A stretch of 64,000 bases of DNA from positions 1-64,000 of the forward strand of contig JBFXCU010000015.1 in NCBI GenBank assembly GCA_050181835.1, given 5' to 3'. The DNA comes from CAILZL01 sp050181835 (GTDB taxonomy: Bacteria > Pseudomonadota > Gammaproteobacteria > Steroidobacterales > Steroidobacteraceae). The notes under the pieces are model-generated. The model saw only the letters and a list, made by a program, of their open reading frames with translations. It did not search any database and was not told the origin of the DNA. Every line of letters starts with the position of its first letter. Position 1 is the stretch's first letter. Below are positions 54,639 through 63,575 of this stretch, in pieces. Made by a program: the position numbers and the translations under genes.

Positions 54639-55513
54639 TGAATGCAGCAGTCTTTAAGGTATTACGCCACGCCCTGCTGCTAGCGATCTTGCTGTGCCCA
54701 GCAGCGCAGGCCGACCCCGCCATTTGGCAGGTAAAAGGCAAGCACAACACGCTGTACCTGCTGGGCACCATTCATATGCTGCCCAGCGACGAACAACTGA
54801 CCAACAATATCCAGCGCGCCTATGGCGAAGCCGAACAACTGCTAATGGAGATAGACATGGACGATATCGATCCGGTCGCCACCCAAGTAGCAACGACACG
54901 ACTTGGCTTGTTGCCAGACGGACAAAACTTGGTGACACAATTAAATCCTGCCACACAGCGCAAACTGAAAATCGCTGCTGACAAGGTAGGACTTGACAGT
55001 CAGTTACTAGGACAATTCCAACCTTGGTTGGCAGCAGTGACACTTGAGCAACTTACCTACGCCAAGCAAGGGTTTGCTGCTGAATCGGGTATCGAAATGC
55101 AACTAACGCGGCAAGCGATACAGGATCACAAGTCGATACAAGGACTGGAAACACTGGATGAACAGCTGGGGTTGCTGGCGAACCTGGATCAGGCTGTGCA
55201 GCGAGACTTTCTCCGTCAAACGCTGGATGAACTGGACGAATCGACAGATGACCTAGCACAACTATTACAAGCATGGCGCAACGGCGACACGCAACACTTA
55301 CAGACCATGCTGTACGAGGGTCTCACAGAAAACCCACAGTTATTTGCGCGCCTGACCACGCAGCGCAATCAACGCTGGTTAAGCACACTGGAAAAATTAC
55401 TTGACCAACAAACCGACGACTACTTGGTGGCGGTGGGCGCATTGCACCTCGTCGGCGATACAGGCCTGGTGTCATTACTGCGAGCAGCGGGCTATCAAGT
55501 CACATTGCAATAG
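54638..55513 (+). CDS. TraB/GumN family protein
   Basis: 291 residues with a signal peptide (~1-25, ending AQAD). The family marks are LYLLGTIHMLP near the start of the mature part, a central Glu-rich helix region (LLMEIDMDD) and VAVGALHLVGDTGLVSLL at the C-terminus; the GxxH motifs resemble the metal sites of TIKI proteases. Envelope-located proteins of unknown role in bacteria; GumN lies in the xanthan cluster of Xanthomonas. Co-translated with cpdA through TAATG. Confidence 0.85.
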   Translation: MNAAVFKVLRHALLLAILLCPAAQADPAIWQVKGKHNTLYLLGTIHMLPSDEQLTNNIQRAYGEAEQLLMEIDMDDIDPVATQVATTRLGLLPDGQNLVTQLNPATQRKLKIAADKVGLDSQLLGQFQPWLAAVTLEQLTYAKQGFAAESGIEMQLTRQAIQDHKSIQGLETLDEQLGLLANLDQAVQRDFLRQTLDELDESTDDLAQLLQAWRNGDTQHLQTMLYEGLTENPQLFARLTTQRNQRWLSTLEKLLDQQTDDYLVAVGALHLVGDTGLVSLLRAAGYQVTLQ

Positions 55514-55524
55514 CGCACAAACGA

Positions 55525-55908
55525 TCAAAGTTTGGTCAGCAGCAGAACTAGCGAAAAACCCAGCCACGCAGCGCATAAGCACAAGCCAACCGATGCCATT
55601 ACATTCAGGCCGGCCAACAACACAGAGCCCCCGCGCGCCAGCATCAGCGTCTGCAAACTGAAGGAAGAGAAGGTGGTAAAGCCACCCAGCATGCCGATCA
55701 TCAAAAATTGGCGCAGATTGAGCGGCAACAACCAACGCCCGCTCTCACTTAAACCCGCCAACGCGCCGATCAACAAACTACCCACCACGTTTACCAGCAA
55801 CGTGCCCCAGGGAAACGCCGACCAGCGAGAATGAATCCATTCGCTGCAGGCAAATCGCCCCATGCTGCCCAAGGCGCCGCCCAAAGCGATCCAGAGATAG
55901 GGAGTCAT
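55525..55908 (-). CDS. crcB: fluoride ion channel CrcB (Fluc)
   Basis: 127 residues from ATG 55908, four membrane helices. The Fluc signatures are GGALGSMGRF, the pore Asn in WGTLLVNVVGS and the phenylalanine box GFTTFSSFSL. Works as a dual-topology dimer that exports fluoride. A GTG nine codons upstream is in frame but less likely. It follows the rubredoxin gene by 23 bases on the same strand. A fluoride riboswitch was not recognised. Confidence 0.93.
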   Translation of the reverse strand: MTPYLWIALGGALGSMGRFACSEWIHSRWSAFPWGTLLVNVVGSLLIGALAGLSESGRWLLPLNLRQFLMIGMLGGFTTFSSFSLQTLMLARGGSVLLAGLNVMASVGLCLCAAWLGFSLVLLLTKL

Positions 55909-55931
55909 AGGGAGGCGACAACCGGCATCTC

Positions 55932-56096
55932 TCACACCTCAATCATGTCAAATTCTTCCTTACCTGCACCGCAATCAGGACAGCGCCAGGACAGCGGCAC
56001 ATCTTCCCAGAGGGTGCCAGGCGCTATTCCTGCAGCGGGATCGCCTTTTTCTTCTTCATACACATAACCACAAATCACGCACAGATAAGATTTCAT
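55932..56096 (-). CDS. rubredoxin
   Basis: 54 residues, the standard rubredoxin length. Start MKSYLCVICGYVYEE, then GDPAAGIAPGT and the second metal knuckle RCPDCGAGKEEF. The two CxxC pairs (CVIC and CPDC) bind a single iron. Rubredoxins carry electrons to enzymes such as alkane hydroxylases, rubrerythrin or cytochrome assembly proteins. It lies divergent from hemL and directly upstream of crcB; in pseudomonads a rubredoxin is likewise found near haem genes, but the partner enzyme is not in view. Confidence 0.92.
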   Translation of the reverse strand: MKSYLCVICGYVYEEEKGDPAAGIAPGTLWEDVPLSWRCPDCGAGKEEFDMIEV

Positions 56097-56238
56097 TTCA
56101 GCCAGCAACAAGGGAAGGAGCCGCGATTAAAGCGGGAACTGCGCTGGCAAGCAACCGCAATGCGAGCACAACTGTTAACAGCACGCGGAAATCCCTACAC
56201 TTGGCGGCCTATTATCCAACACCTTGAAGGTATTGCAG

Positions 56239-57513
56239 ATGAGTTTGTTTAGTGAAGCCTGTCGTTACATTCCCGGTGGCGTCAATTCACCTGTGCGCGC
56301 CTTTCCCAGTGTGGGTGGTGAGCCGCTATTTTTGTCGCGCGCCAGTGGCGCATACGTGTACGACAGCGCCGGTAAACGCTACATCGACTATGTGGGATCG
56401 TGGGGCCCCATGGTGCTCGGTCACGCCCATCCTGAAGTCATCAAAGCGGTGCAAGAACGTGCCGCACTGGGCCTGAGCTTCGGCGCACCGACAGAGATCG
56501 AGACTGAACTGGCGCGCAAAGTCTGCGAGCTCATGCCCGCCATCGAACTGGTGCGTATGGTCAGTTCCGGCACTGAAGCCACCATGAGCGCAATTCGTCT
56601 GGCGCGTGGCTTCACTGGTCGCGACAAAATTGTGAAATTTGAAGGCTGTTATCACGGCCATTCGGATTCACTACTGGTGAAAGCTGGTTCCGGTGCGTTA
56701 ACACTCGGTGTACCAACTTCACCGGGCGTACCCGCATCACTAGCGGCATTGACACTGACGCTCGACTACAACGATAGCGCGCAGGTCGAGCAGGTATTCA
56801 AAGAAATAGGCCATGAAATCGCCTGCATCATTGTTGAGCCCGTAGTCGGCAACATGAACTGCGTGCCACCACTACCCGGCTTCCTGCAAACCCTGCGTCG
56901 CGTATGCGACGAGTCAGGCGCACTGTTGATCTTCGATGAAGTAATGACTGGCTTTCGTGTCGCCCTTGGCGGCGCACAGGCGTTGTATGGCGTGAAGCCC
57001 GACCTGACCACACTGGGCAAGATTGTCGGTGGTGGCATGCCAGTCGGCGCCTTTGGTGGCCGACGCGACATCATGGAAAAACTCGCTCCACTTGGCCCCG
57101 TGTATCAAGCCGGTACGTTGTCTGGCAATCCGGTGGCCATGGCGGCAGGCCTGAAAACACTGGAACTGATCTGCGCCAAGGCCGACTTTCATCAACAGTT
57201 AGATACACACGCACAGGCATTGACCCACGGGCTTACTCAAGCCGCACACAAAGCGGGACTGGCCTTCAGCACGACTCAGGTAGGTGGCATGTTTGGTCTG
57301 TACTTCAACGAAGAAAAACATATCAGCACTTACACACAGGTCATGCGTAGTGACGCCGACCGTTTCAAACAATTCTTCCACGGCCTGCTCCATGAAGGTG
57401 TGTATCTAGCCCCATCGGCATTTGAAGCAGGCTTTATTTCAGCAGCACACAGCGATCAGGACATTGCCGACACCATTGCTGCCGCACAGCGTGTGTTTGC
57501 CAAGTTGGCCTAG
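56239..57513 (+). CDS. hemL: glutamate-1-semialdehyde 2,1-aminomutase
   Basis: 424 residues from ATG 56239 (AAGG nine bases upstream); the frame extends five codons to a TTG. The PLP enzyme makes 5-aminolevulinate in the C5 route to haem. Signatures: YIPGGVNSPVRAF, SSGTEATMSAIRLAR, the PLP Lys in LTTLGKIVGGGMPVGAFGG and YQAGTLSGNPVAMAAG. With hemC, hemD and hemJ this shows the C5 pathway and a HemJ-type final oxidation in this organism. Confidence 0.96.
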   Translation: MSLFSEACRYIPGGVNSPVRAFPSVGGEPLFLSRASGAYVYDSAGKRYIDYVGSWGPMVLGHAHPEVIKAVQERAALGLSFGAPTEIETELARKVCELMPAIELVRMVSSGTEATMSAIRLARGFTGRDKIVKFEGCYHGHSDSLLVKAGSGALTLGVPTSPGVPASLAALTLTLDYNDSAQVEQVFKEIGHEIACIIVEPVVGNMNCVPPLPGFLQTLRRVCDESGALLIFDEVMTGFRVALGGAQALYGVKPDLTTLGKIVGGGMPVGAFGGRRDIMEKLAPLGPVYQAGTLSGNPVAMAAGLKTLELICAKADFHQQLDTHAQALTHGLTQAAHKAGLAFSTTQVGGMFGLYFNEEKHISTYTQVMRSDADRFKQFFHGLLHEGVYLAPSAFEAGFISAAHSDQDIADTIAAAQRVFAKLA

Positions 57514-57540
57514 TGGCTTGCCCCAGTAGGTCACGCGCCC

Positions 57541-58875
57541 ATGCAAAACCACCTAAACACACTAGACCAGCGTCTGTACTGGACAGCCTTCCTGCTAGGA
57601 CTGGGTATCGGTCTGGTGATGGTATTTAACGCGCAGGTGGGTGGCGATCAGATCATCATGCTGGATCTGGGCTGGTCACTATTCAACGATGGCCAGTGGC
57701 TGCAGTATGGCATGCCTACCTCTGCAGGCGGTCGCTCCCCGGGTGGCTTGACCGCATTGCTGGTGGCGGCCCCCTTGTATGTCTGGCAGGACTACCGGGC
57801 GGTCGCCGCTCTCACGCTGCTGATTAACGCCGCAAGCTTCCTGCTGTTACGTCACCTGCTGCGTCCAGTCCTGACCACCGCAGGTCAGTGGCTGTTATTG
57901 CTGCTGGTATGGCTGACGCCATGGCATCTGTATTTCGCGGCGCACATCTGGAACTCCAATTACATGTTCGCTTTTGCGGTGCTGCACTTGGCCAGCGTGC
58001 AACGCATGTCAAAGCATCGCGAAGCCTGGAACACCGCACTGCATGGCCTGCTGATTGCGCTCGCCATGCAAGTCCACACCTCAGCTGCCGTGCTGGCAAT
58101 TCTTTCCATCCTGCTGTTCCTCAAGGGACATCTGAAAATCCACTGGGGAGGTTTTGTCATCGGCATCAGTCTCGGCATCGCCAGCTACCTGCCATGGTTC
58201 ATTGCCGTTACCGCCGACCCTACACTGCAACCCGGCAACAAAGGATTCTTCCTGCGCGGCCTGGTGTATGTGCAGCCCTTGTTCAAGGGTCTGCTGCAAT
58301 GGCTGAAGATGGGTAGCCTCAGTATGGCTGATCGCATGCTTGATTTCGACTTCACTGCTGCATTGGGCGCGACTGCTAACGCCTGGCTGCGTCCGCTGGG
58401 TCGGGGTGTTGGCCTGTTGGCCCATGTTTCGCTGCTGGTGCCACTGTGGGTGAACTGGCGCGTCTTCGTCAGGCGTCGCCGGTTTACGCAATTGTGGCGC
58501 GCCATGCCACCCTTGGAACAGGTCTCACCGCGCTCAGGCTTGCGCAGCTACATCACGCTGATGTTTGCCGCTGCGCTGATTTCGTTCGCCGTTTCACCCA
58601 CTACACCGATGTGGTGGCAAGCATTTGTCATGCTGCCGTGCTCGGCACTACTGGTCATCATGACCACTGAAGCGCTGCTGCGCACCCAACATCGTCAGCG
58701 GGTCCTGTGCATCATTTGCATATGGAGCGTGACCACTCTGACCTTGCTGCTGATGATGGCCATTGCCTCACCTATGTATCGCTGTGGCGGTCGTTCAATT
58801 CTGGGCGACAATACACAACTATTCCAGCAGCTGAAGTTGCCGATGCAATGCCTGAATCCGGATGTGTCGCGCTGA
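57541..58875 (+). CDS. polytopic membrane protein resembling GT-C (ArnT/PMT-type) glycosyltransferases
   Basis: 444 residues with about ten membrane helices. The first loop after helix 1 is acidic and polar (NAQVGGDQIIMLDLGW), and the layout of a short N-terminus, periplasmic first loop and Trp/His-rich loops (WLTPWHLYFAAHIWNSNYMF) is that of lipid-linked sugar transferases of the ArnT/PMT superfamily. The usual DE/ED motif of that loop is not clear, so the family is tentative. It begins 27 bases after hemL and faces the glycosyltransferase genes from the left. Confidence 0.6.
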   Translation: MQNHLNTLDQRLYWTAFLLGLGIGLVMVFNAQVGGDQIIMLDLGWSLFNDGQWLQYGMPTSAGGRSPGGLTALLVAAPLYVWQDYRAVAALTLLINAASFLLLRHLLRPVLTTAGQWLLLLLVWLTPWHLYFAAHIWNSNYMFAFAVLHLASVQRMSKHREAWNTALHGLLIALAMQVHTSAAVLAILSILLFLKGHLKIHWGGFVIGISLGIASYLPWFIAVTADPTLQPGNKGFFLRGLVYVQPLFKGLLQWLKMGSLSMADRMLDFDFTAALGATANAWLRPLGRGVGLLAHVSLLVPLWVNWRVFVRRRRFTQLWRAMPPLEQVSPRSGLRSYITLMFAAALISFAVSPTTPMWWQAFVMLPCSALLVIMTTEALLRTQHRQRVLCIICIWSVTTLTLLLMMAIASPMYRCGGRSILGDNTQLFQQLKLPMQCLNPDVSR

Positions 58876-59013
58876 GTGACTCGCCCACACACCTCCATCA
58901 TCGATTCATTCTATGCCGCACCATCAGAAGGAATGCTCACCTGAACCTGCATCTATAATGTATGCTCTTGGACTGACTAATCGCTTGAGCTTGATACTTG
59001 GCAACATCTGCAA
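58868..59013. repeat. direct repeat copy 1 (decayed glycosyltransferase tail)
   Basis: About 146 bases matching 60235-60381 at roughly four in five positions, with near-equal length. On the minus strand 59013-58924 encodes a relic tail, LQMLPSIKLKRLVSPRAY and so on to a stop, nearly identical to the C-terminus of the glycosyltransferase at 60292-61287. It lies downstream of a different glycosyltransferase gene. Confidence 0.85.
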
Positions 59014-59053
59014 CGAATCTCGATGAGCAATTGCTGGCAATCCAAGTCAATCA

Positions 59054-60034
59054 TCATTTCGGGCGGTGGACAGGCATTGACTCGCCATACTTGCTCGGTT
59101 CCAGCCAGCGTTTCAATCTTAGTCCCAACAAGTATTTCATGGGTGCCAGCGCCCGCTGCAGTGCAGTCCTGCGCGTCAAACAAAATAGCTCACCCGCCTG
59201 TCGAAACATATGTAAAGGCAGCTCGATACTAACCCATTGCTGAAAACGACGATCCCATAACACTAGCAGGCGCTGCAAGTAGCGCTGGTGTGTTCCAGGC
59301 AAAGACGCCAAGGCATCTAGCCGCTCACGGGTAGCACGCAGTCGGTCAATGCCAGCGCCATGTGACATACGTCGTGCGTCACGTTGCTTCAACACATCCG
59401 TTACATTGTTATGGTGCTGGCGATACCTCACAAGTACTTCGGGCCAGTAAGCCACACCCTCCGCAGTGGCTGCTAAGGCCGCCAACCACCAATCATGAAA
59501 GAAGACGGCAGGAATAGGTAAGGCCTGCTGGAGCAGCTCACGACGGAATAACATCGCATGACCTGAAACACAGTTGGTCATTACAAAGTTTAGCGGACTA
59601 CTCAGATTCCGCATCGGCCACTTGTCAGACATCCTGATCCCGAGTGAATTGCCTTCGGCATCTACCAGCACCGAATCGCAATAGATCAATGCACGGCTAC
59701 CAATATTCCGCAGCAGTACCGCAAGTTTTTCCGGAACCCAGATATCGTCCTGATCGCAAGGAGCTATGTAGTCACCCACGCACAGCTGCAGTGCATACTC
59801 GAAGTTTCTGCGAAAACCCAAATTCTCTGGTTGAACAACTACCCGAATCCGCGCATCACGCCGGGCATAGTCGTGCAGCAATTGCACCGTTGTATCATCA
59901 GAACAATCATCAACAGCGACGATCTCAAAGTGAACATGGGTTTGTTGCAACAATGAGTCCATCTGTTGTCGCAGAAAGGCCACGCCGTTATAGGTACATA
60001 ATGGAATTGAGATCAATGACTGAGCGTTTGGCAT
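59054..60034 (-). CDS. family 2 glycosyltransferase (paralogue 1)
   Basis: 326 residues from ATG 60034. GT-A fold with ISIPLCTYNGVAFLRQQMDSLL, the nucleotide Asp pair in VAVDDCSDDTTVQLL, and the acceptor-side motif PCDQDDIWVPEKLA containing DxD. FFHDWWLAALAA and YRQHHNNVT follow. It should add a sugar to a surface polysaccharide precursor at the inner face of the membrane. About half identical by eye to the gene at 60292-61287, but its last ~25 residues differ. The frame runs open to 60109 without a better start. Confidence 0.88.
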   Translation of the reverse strand: MPNAQSLISIPLCTYNGVAFLRQQMDSLLQQTHVHFEIVAVDDCSDDTTVQLLHDYARRDARIRVVVQPENLGFRRNFEYALQLCVGDYIAPCDQDDIWVPEKLAVLLRNIGSRALIYCDSVLVDAEGNSLGIRMSDKWPMRNLSSPLNFVMTNCVSGHAMLFRRELLQQALPIPAVFFHDWWLAALAATAEGVAYWPEVLVRYRQHHNNVTDVLKQRDARRMSHGAGIDRLRATRERLDALASLPGTHQRYLQRLLVLWDRRFQQWVSIELPLHMFRQAGELFCLTRRTALQRALAPMKYLLGLRLKRWLEPSKYGESMPVHRPK

Positions 60035-60234
60035 GATAGGGCGTCGTGGCCAGTTACGCTGCCGCCAGCGTTGGCGACTGCAAAAATCCGAGTGACCCAT
60101 AGCGCACAATGGGATTGTCCTGCGGCGGCAGTGCAGTAGCGTACACCTGCCAGCGCATTGTTGTCTGGCAATACACGCATCGCCTGCACCACTTCGGGAG
60201 TACTTGCACCGACATTGCCAGTCAATCTGTACGC

Positions 60235-60381
60235 CGCGCTGAGTGACTCACGCACACTCATCCATAGTCAAATCCATTCTATGCCGCACCATCAGGAAGA
60301 GTGCGTACCTGAACCTGCATCCGCTACGTAAGCTCTTGGACTGACCAATCGCTTGAGCTTGATGCCTGGCAACATCTGCAA
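60235..60381. repeat. direct repeat copy 2 (3' end of glycosyltransferase paralogue 2)
   Basis: Partner of 58868-59013. Here it covers the last 30 codons of the intact gene at 60292-61287 and about 57 bases beyond its stop. Confidence 0.85.
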
Positions 60382-61287
60382 GGCATCTTTAATAATCTTG
60401 TATCGTGATTGCTTCTCAATTCTGCGCAACTGCACACCATGACATAGCATGAGCCAGCAAAGTCGCCACGAACACCACTGGGTCTCACGCTGTATCCATA
60501 ATACTGAAAATCTCCGTATAAACCTCTGCCGCTGGCATTCAAGCGTCGCAATTTTTTCCAACCGGCGACCAACCTCGCGCAGCTCCCGCAACCGGTAGCC
60601 ATCTGGCCGGTTAGCGCGCACGATGAACCTCTGCCCCATCATGTTCGTAACATTTTCTCCGTGCTGCCGGTACCAGACCAATTCCCGGTCACAGTACACA
60701 ATGCCTCCGGATGATGCTGCCACCGCCGCAATCCACCAGTCATGAAAAAACTCGCTTGGAATGGTCGACAGTTTTGCGAGCAGTCTGGAATGGAACATCA
60801 TTGCATGGCCTGATACACAATTACCGAATGCAAATGGTGCAGGATTATCACCATCGATCATCGTCACGTAATCCGAAACCCGTGCATGCAACGATGCGGC
60901 AGTGGCATCGACCAGGCGCGAGTTGCAGTAGGCCAGCGCTCGATCACCAATACACTCGATCAGTGCGGTAAGCTTCTCTGGCAGCCAGATATCGTCCTGA
61001 TCACAGGGCGCGATGAATTCGCCCCCGCAAGCTCTGATGGCTTGAAGAAAATTGGCCCTGAACCCCAGATTCAGAGGATTGACGTGAACCCTGAGGCGCG
61101 CGTCGCGACCAGCATAGTCAAGAAGAATCTCAACAGTACCATCCTGGGAGCCGTCATCAAATGCAAGAACCTCCAGATTCGCATGTGTCTGGTTTAACAG
61201 GCTATCCAGCTGGGCAGCGAGGAAACGCTTGCCGTTGTAGGTGCATAGTGGGATCGACACCAGTGCTTCAAGAGGAGGAGAGTTCAA
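60292..61287 (-). CDS. family 2 glycosyltransferase (paralogue 2)
   Basis: 331 residues from TTG 61287, with a GAGGGGGG ribosome site just upstream. Motifs in order: VSIPLCTYNGKRFLAAQLDSLL, LAFDDGSQDGTVEILL, APCDQDDIWLPEKL, NCVSGHAMMFHSRLL, FFHDWWIAAVAAS and YRQHGENVTN. The same domain plan as paralogue 1 shows a tandem duplication. It starts nine bases after the stop of the Wzi-like gene, so the two are probably one transcript. Confidence 0.88.
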   Translation of the reverse strand: MNSPPLEALVSIPLCTYNGKRFLAAQLDSLLNQTHANLEVLAFDDGSQDGTVEILLDYAGRDARLRVHVNPLNLGFRANFLQAIRACGGEFIAPCDQDDIWLPEKLTALIECIGDRALAYCNSRLVDATAASLHARVSDYVTMIDGDNPAPFAFGNCVSGHAMMFHSRLLAKLSTIPSEFFHDWWIAAVAASSGGIVYCDRELVWYRQHGENVTNMMGQRFIVRANRPDGYRLRELREVGRRLEKIATLECQRQRFIRRFSVLWIQRETQWCSWRLCWLMLCHGVQLRRIEKQSRYKIIKDALQMLPGIKLKRLVSPRAYVADAGSGTHSS

Positions 61288-61296
61288 ACACCCCCC

Positions 61297-63279
61297 TCAG
61301 AAAGTTCGTGAAACATACAGACTGAACCCACTGATGTCAGTATGTATGCGTGGCATGATGCCGCTGATGTCCGGAGGATCTGTAGGCAGAATGCGATTTC
61401 GGGTCAGCTTGTCATGCATGCGCATATCAACACCAACATCCCAGCCTGGAACCAGGTGCAACCACTGCACGCCGCCGCCCCAGTAGTAGCCCAGTGCAGT
61501 CGCGCCCTCATGCATCCGGCCCACGCCAAAAAAGCCGGAAGCTGCAAAACTTTTATTGAACCGGTAACGATAATCCAGCGCTCTTAATGACATGATCTTT
61601 CTGCCATGCATGTTGTCCAGCTCAATCCGAGTACCCAGATCGCTGCTTTCAGACACAGGCCGCCTGAGCCCGACCCCCACGTGATAACCGACCGCATCAC
61701 CCGTCCAGTTGAATTGCGCATCGGGCAACAGGATATCGCGCATGTGACTGTTGTTGACGCCCGCATCCACAAAGAACGTCACACCAAAATCAGTTCCCTC
61801 ACCAGAAACATCTCCCATCCCGGCAACAGGCAAGACAAATCCGGCAAAATCCATCGAGGCACGCAGCCCGCCATAGCCCCCTTCAAACGCACCTCGCCCC
61901 CCGTAAATCTCCGTATCCACACCCTTGCCACGCCAGGCCGTGCTGTACTTGAGTGACGCTTGATGCAAATGCTGGTACTGCCTGCCTTGCAAGGCAGATT
62001 GGCCCAGCGGATAACCGAACCCGGCCGTCCTCCAGCTGGCTTGCCAATACGCGCCAGAGTCTGTGCGCAGACCCACACGCAACAAGTGACTGCTGCCAGT
62101 CACTTTATCTCCGCGCGCACGCTGGTCACCGAACCAATGTCCCAAGACATCGCCATGGTTTGTCAGCCCATCAGGATAGATATGGTGCGTGTACCAGACA
62201 TTTTGCCAGTCGGAAAACTCGTACGTCGCATCGAAGCGTCCGGCAAGCGATGGAAAATCAACTCCCAGCATCAGAGCAGAATCGCCGAGTCGATACGAAC
62301 CAGCATATGAATTGTCTTCGCCCGCGAATTCCATTTTCACTGCAAACGGCACTTTGCCCGGGAACAAGATCGTGCTGGCCAGTGATGCCACTTGGTTGCC
62401 AAACTCCTGACTAGTGCCCGCTACGTCAGGACGATTCGAATTGACGGTAATAGCATCAAGAAAGTCTGACAAGCGCGCACCGCGCGCACCGCCACCGTAT
62501 TGCATCAGGCGGTTTAGCGACACGGCGTATCCGGGAGCCGGTGTGACGCTGAGCTGCAATCCGGCGAGCTTCGGGTACCCTGCCGTTGTAGAACCGAAAT
62601 AGGCAATGTCATTCTGACGCGACATCTGCGCCAGAAATACTTCATAGGAAATCCCCAGCGGCCCGAGTGGAACGGCGTTGGACAGCGTCACCGATGGCAT
62701 AGTGGGCGCTTCGGTGCTAATCAGGATGCTGCTGTCGGACATGGGTGACAGCCAGTGGTCACGATAACCGATGTCCAGCTGGGCAAAATCGAATCCAGCA
62801 CTGAGCAGTGTGCCTGTTGGCGTCACCTCACCGTCATAGCCCACACCACCGGCACTCAACAGCAGATGATCAAACGGTTGATAAAAGCCACTTGCTGCAA
62901 CTTGCCAGATGCTATCGACACTTTTGCCATGCGCATTGGGAATTACCTGCTTAGTGTCGCCGACTGCTGCATTGGCCTGCACCTGAAACAGTGTGACACC
63001 TGAATCGCGCATATAGGATTGCAGGTAACTCCGCACCACCGCACACAACCCCGGATCAACCTCACAGACAGCAGGCAAGGCATCAAGAACAGCCGCTGCA
63101 GCAATCGGTCGCCGCATGACCGGCTGACCCGCCAATATCATTGCCCGTTCAATCTGGCGCTCAATCATTGGCGACAAGTTCAGCGGCAGATACGGTGACA
63201 CGCCGCGTGCATCGGCCTGCTGGGCTGCCAGTAACAGCGTAAAAAAAACCAGTCTCGTGCGTGCAGACAGATCAAACAT
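61297..63279 (-). CDS. Wzi-like capsule assembly outer-membrane protein
   Basis: 660 residues. A signal peptide (~1-24, ending ADA) is followed by a helical region (~30-95) and a long beta-barrel domain ending in Phe (FSLYVSRTF), with the family mark YRDHWLSPMSDSSILIST. Wzi in E. coli binds group 1 capsule and anchors it at the cell surface; homologues occur in many capsule and exopolysaccharide clusters. At 660 residues it is longer than E. coli Wzi (~480). Its ATG overlaps the stop of a decayed upstream frame (ATGTTTGA). Confidence 0.8.
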   Translation of the reverse strand: MFDLSARTRLVFFTLLLAAQQADARGVSPYLPLNLSPMIERQIERAMILAGQPVMRRPIAAAAVLDALPAVCEVDPGLCAVVRSYLQSYMRDSGVTLFQVQANAAVGDTKQVIPNAHGKSVDSIWQVAASGFYQPFDHLLLSAGGVGYDGEVTPTGTLLSAGFDFAQLDIGYRDHWLSPMSDSSILISTEAPTMPSVTLSNAVPLGPLGISYEVFLAQMSRQNDIAYFGSTTAGYPKLAGLQLSVTPAPGYAVSLNRLMQYGGGARGARLSDFLDAITVNSNRPDVAGTSQEFGNQVASLASTILFPGKVPFAVKMEFAGEDNSYAGSYRLGDSALMLGVDFPSLAGRFDATYEFSDWQNVWYTHHIYPDGLTNHGDVLGHWFGDQRARGDKVTGSSHLLRVGLRTDSGAYWQASWRTAGFGYPLGQSALQGRQYQHLHQASLKYSTAWRGKGVDTEIYGGRGAFEGGYGGLRASMDFAGFVLPVAGMGDVSGEGTDFGVTFFVDAGVNNSHMRDILLPDAQFNWTGDAVGYHVGVGLRRPVSESSDLGTRIELDNMHGRKIMSLRALDYRYRFNKSFAASGFFGVGRMHEGATALGYYWGGGVQWLHLVPGWDVGVDMRMHDKLTRNRILPTDPPDISGIMPRIHTDISGFSLYVSRTF

Positions 63280-63450
63280 TCAATTCACCCAGCGCATGCT
63301 TGATGCGTCCATGAAACCCGGCCTTGTTTTCCAGATACCAGGCACGCCTTGCCGCCTAGCAAATTCAATTTCGGTTGTGACATGGCTATGACCCGCTCAA
63401 TTGAGCTGACCAGAGCCGCTTCATCAAACAAATAGCGCTGTGCCAGTCAG
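63273..63450 (-). pseudogene. decayed C-terminus of a group 1/4 glycosyltransferase
   Basis: Short minus-strand pieces in different frames read like a GT4 C-terminus. One is LAQRYLFDEAALVSSIERVIA, opened by an in-frame stop. The other, ARRAWYLENKAGFHGRIKHA and so on to the stop at 63275-63273, lies in another frame after a TAG. No intact gene can be made. The last stop overlaps the start of the Wzi-like gene, suggesting an earlier coupled operon. Confidence 0.45.
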
Positions 63451-63575
63451 CGCTTTACACCCGCATGACAGGACAACAGCATGTCATGTTCCGGTGCCAC
63501 CAACTCATTCATTGATGGCACACATCGGATCACTATATCAGGTCGCGAAACGCAAGCCGCTTGCAGATCAACCAG

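Noticed and set aside
60013..60261. 82-codon minus-strand frame between the two glycosyltransferases (MSVRESLSAAYRLTGN...)
   Set aside because: It overlaps the direct repeat and the start of paralogue 1, has no recognisable family and no good ribosome site. It may be a decayed remnant.
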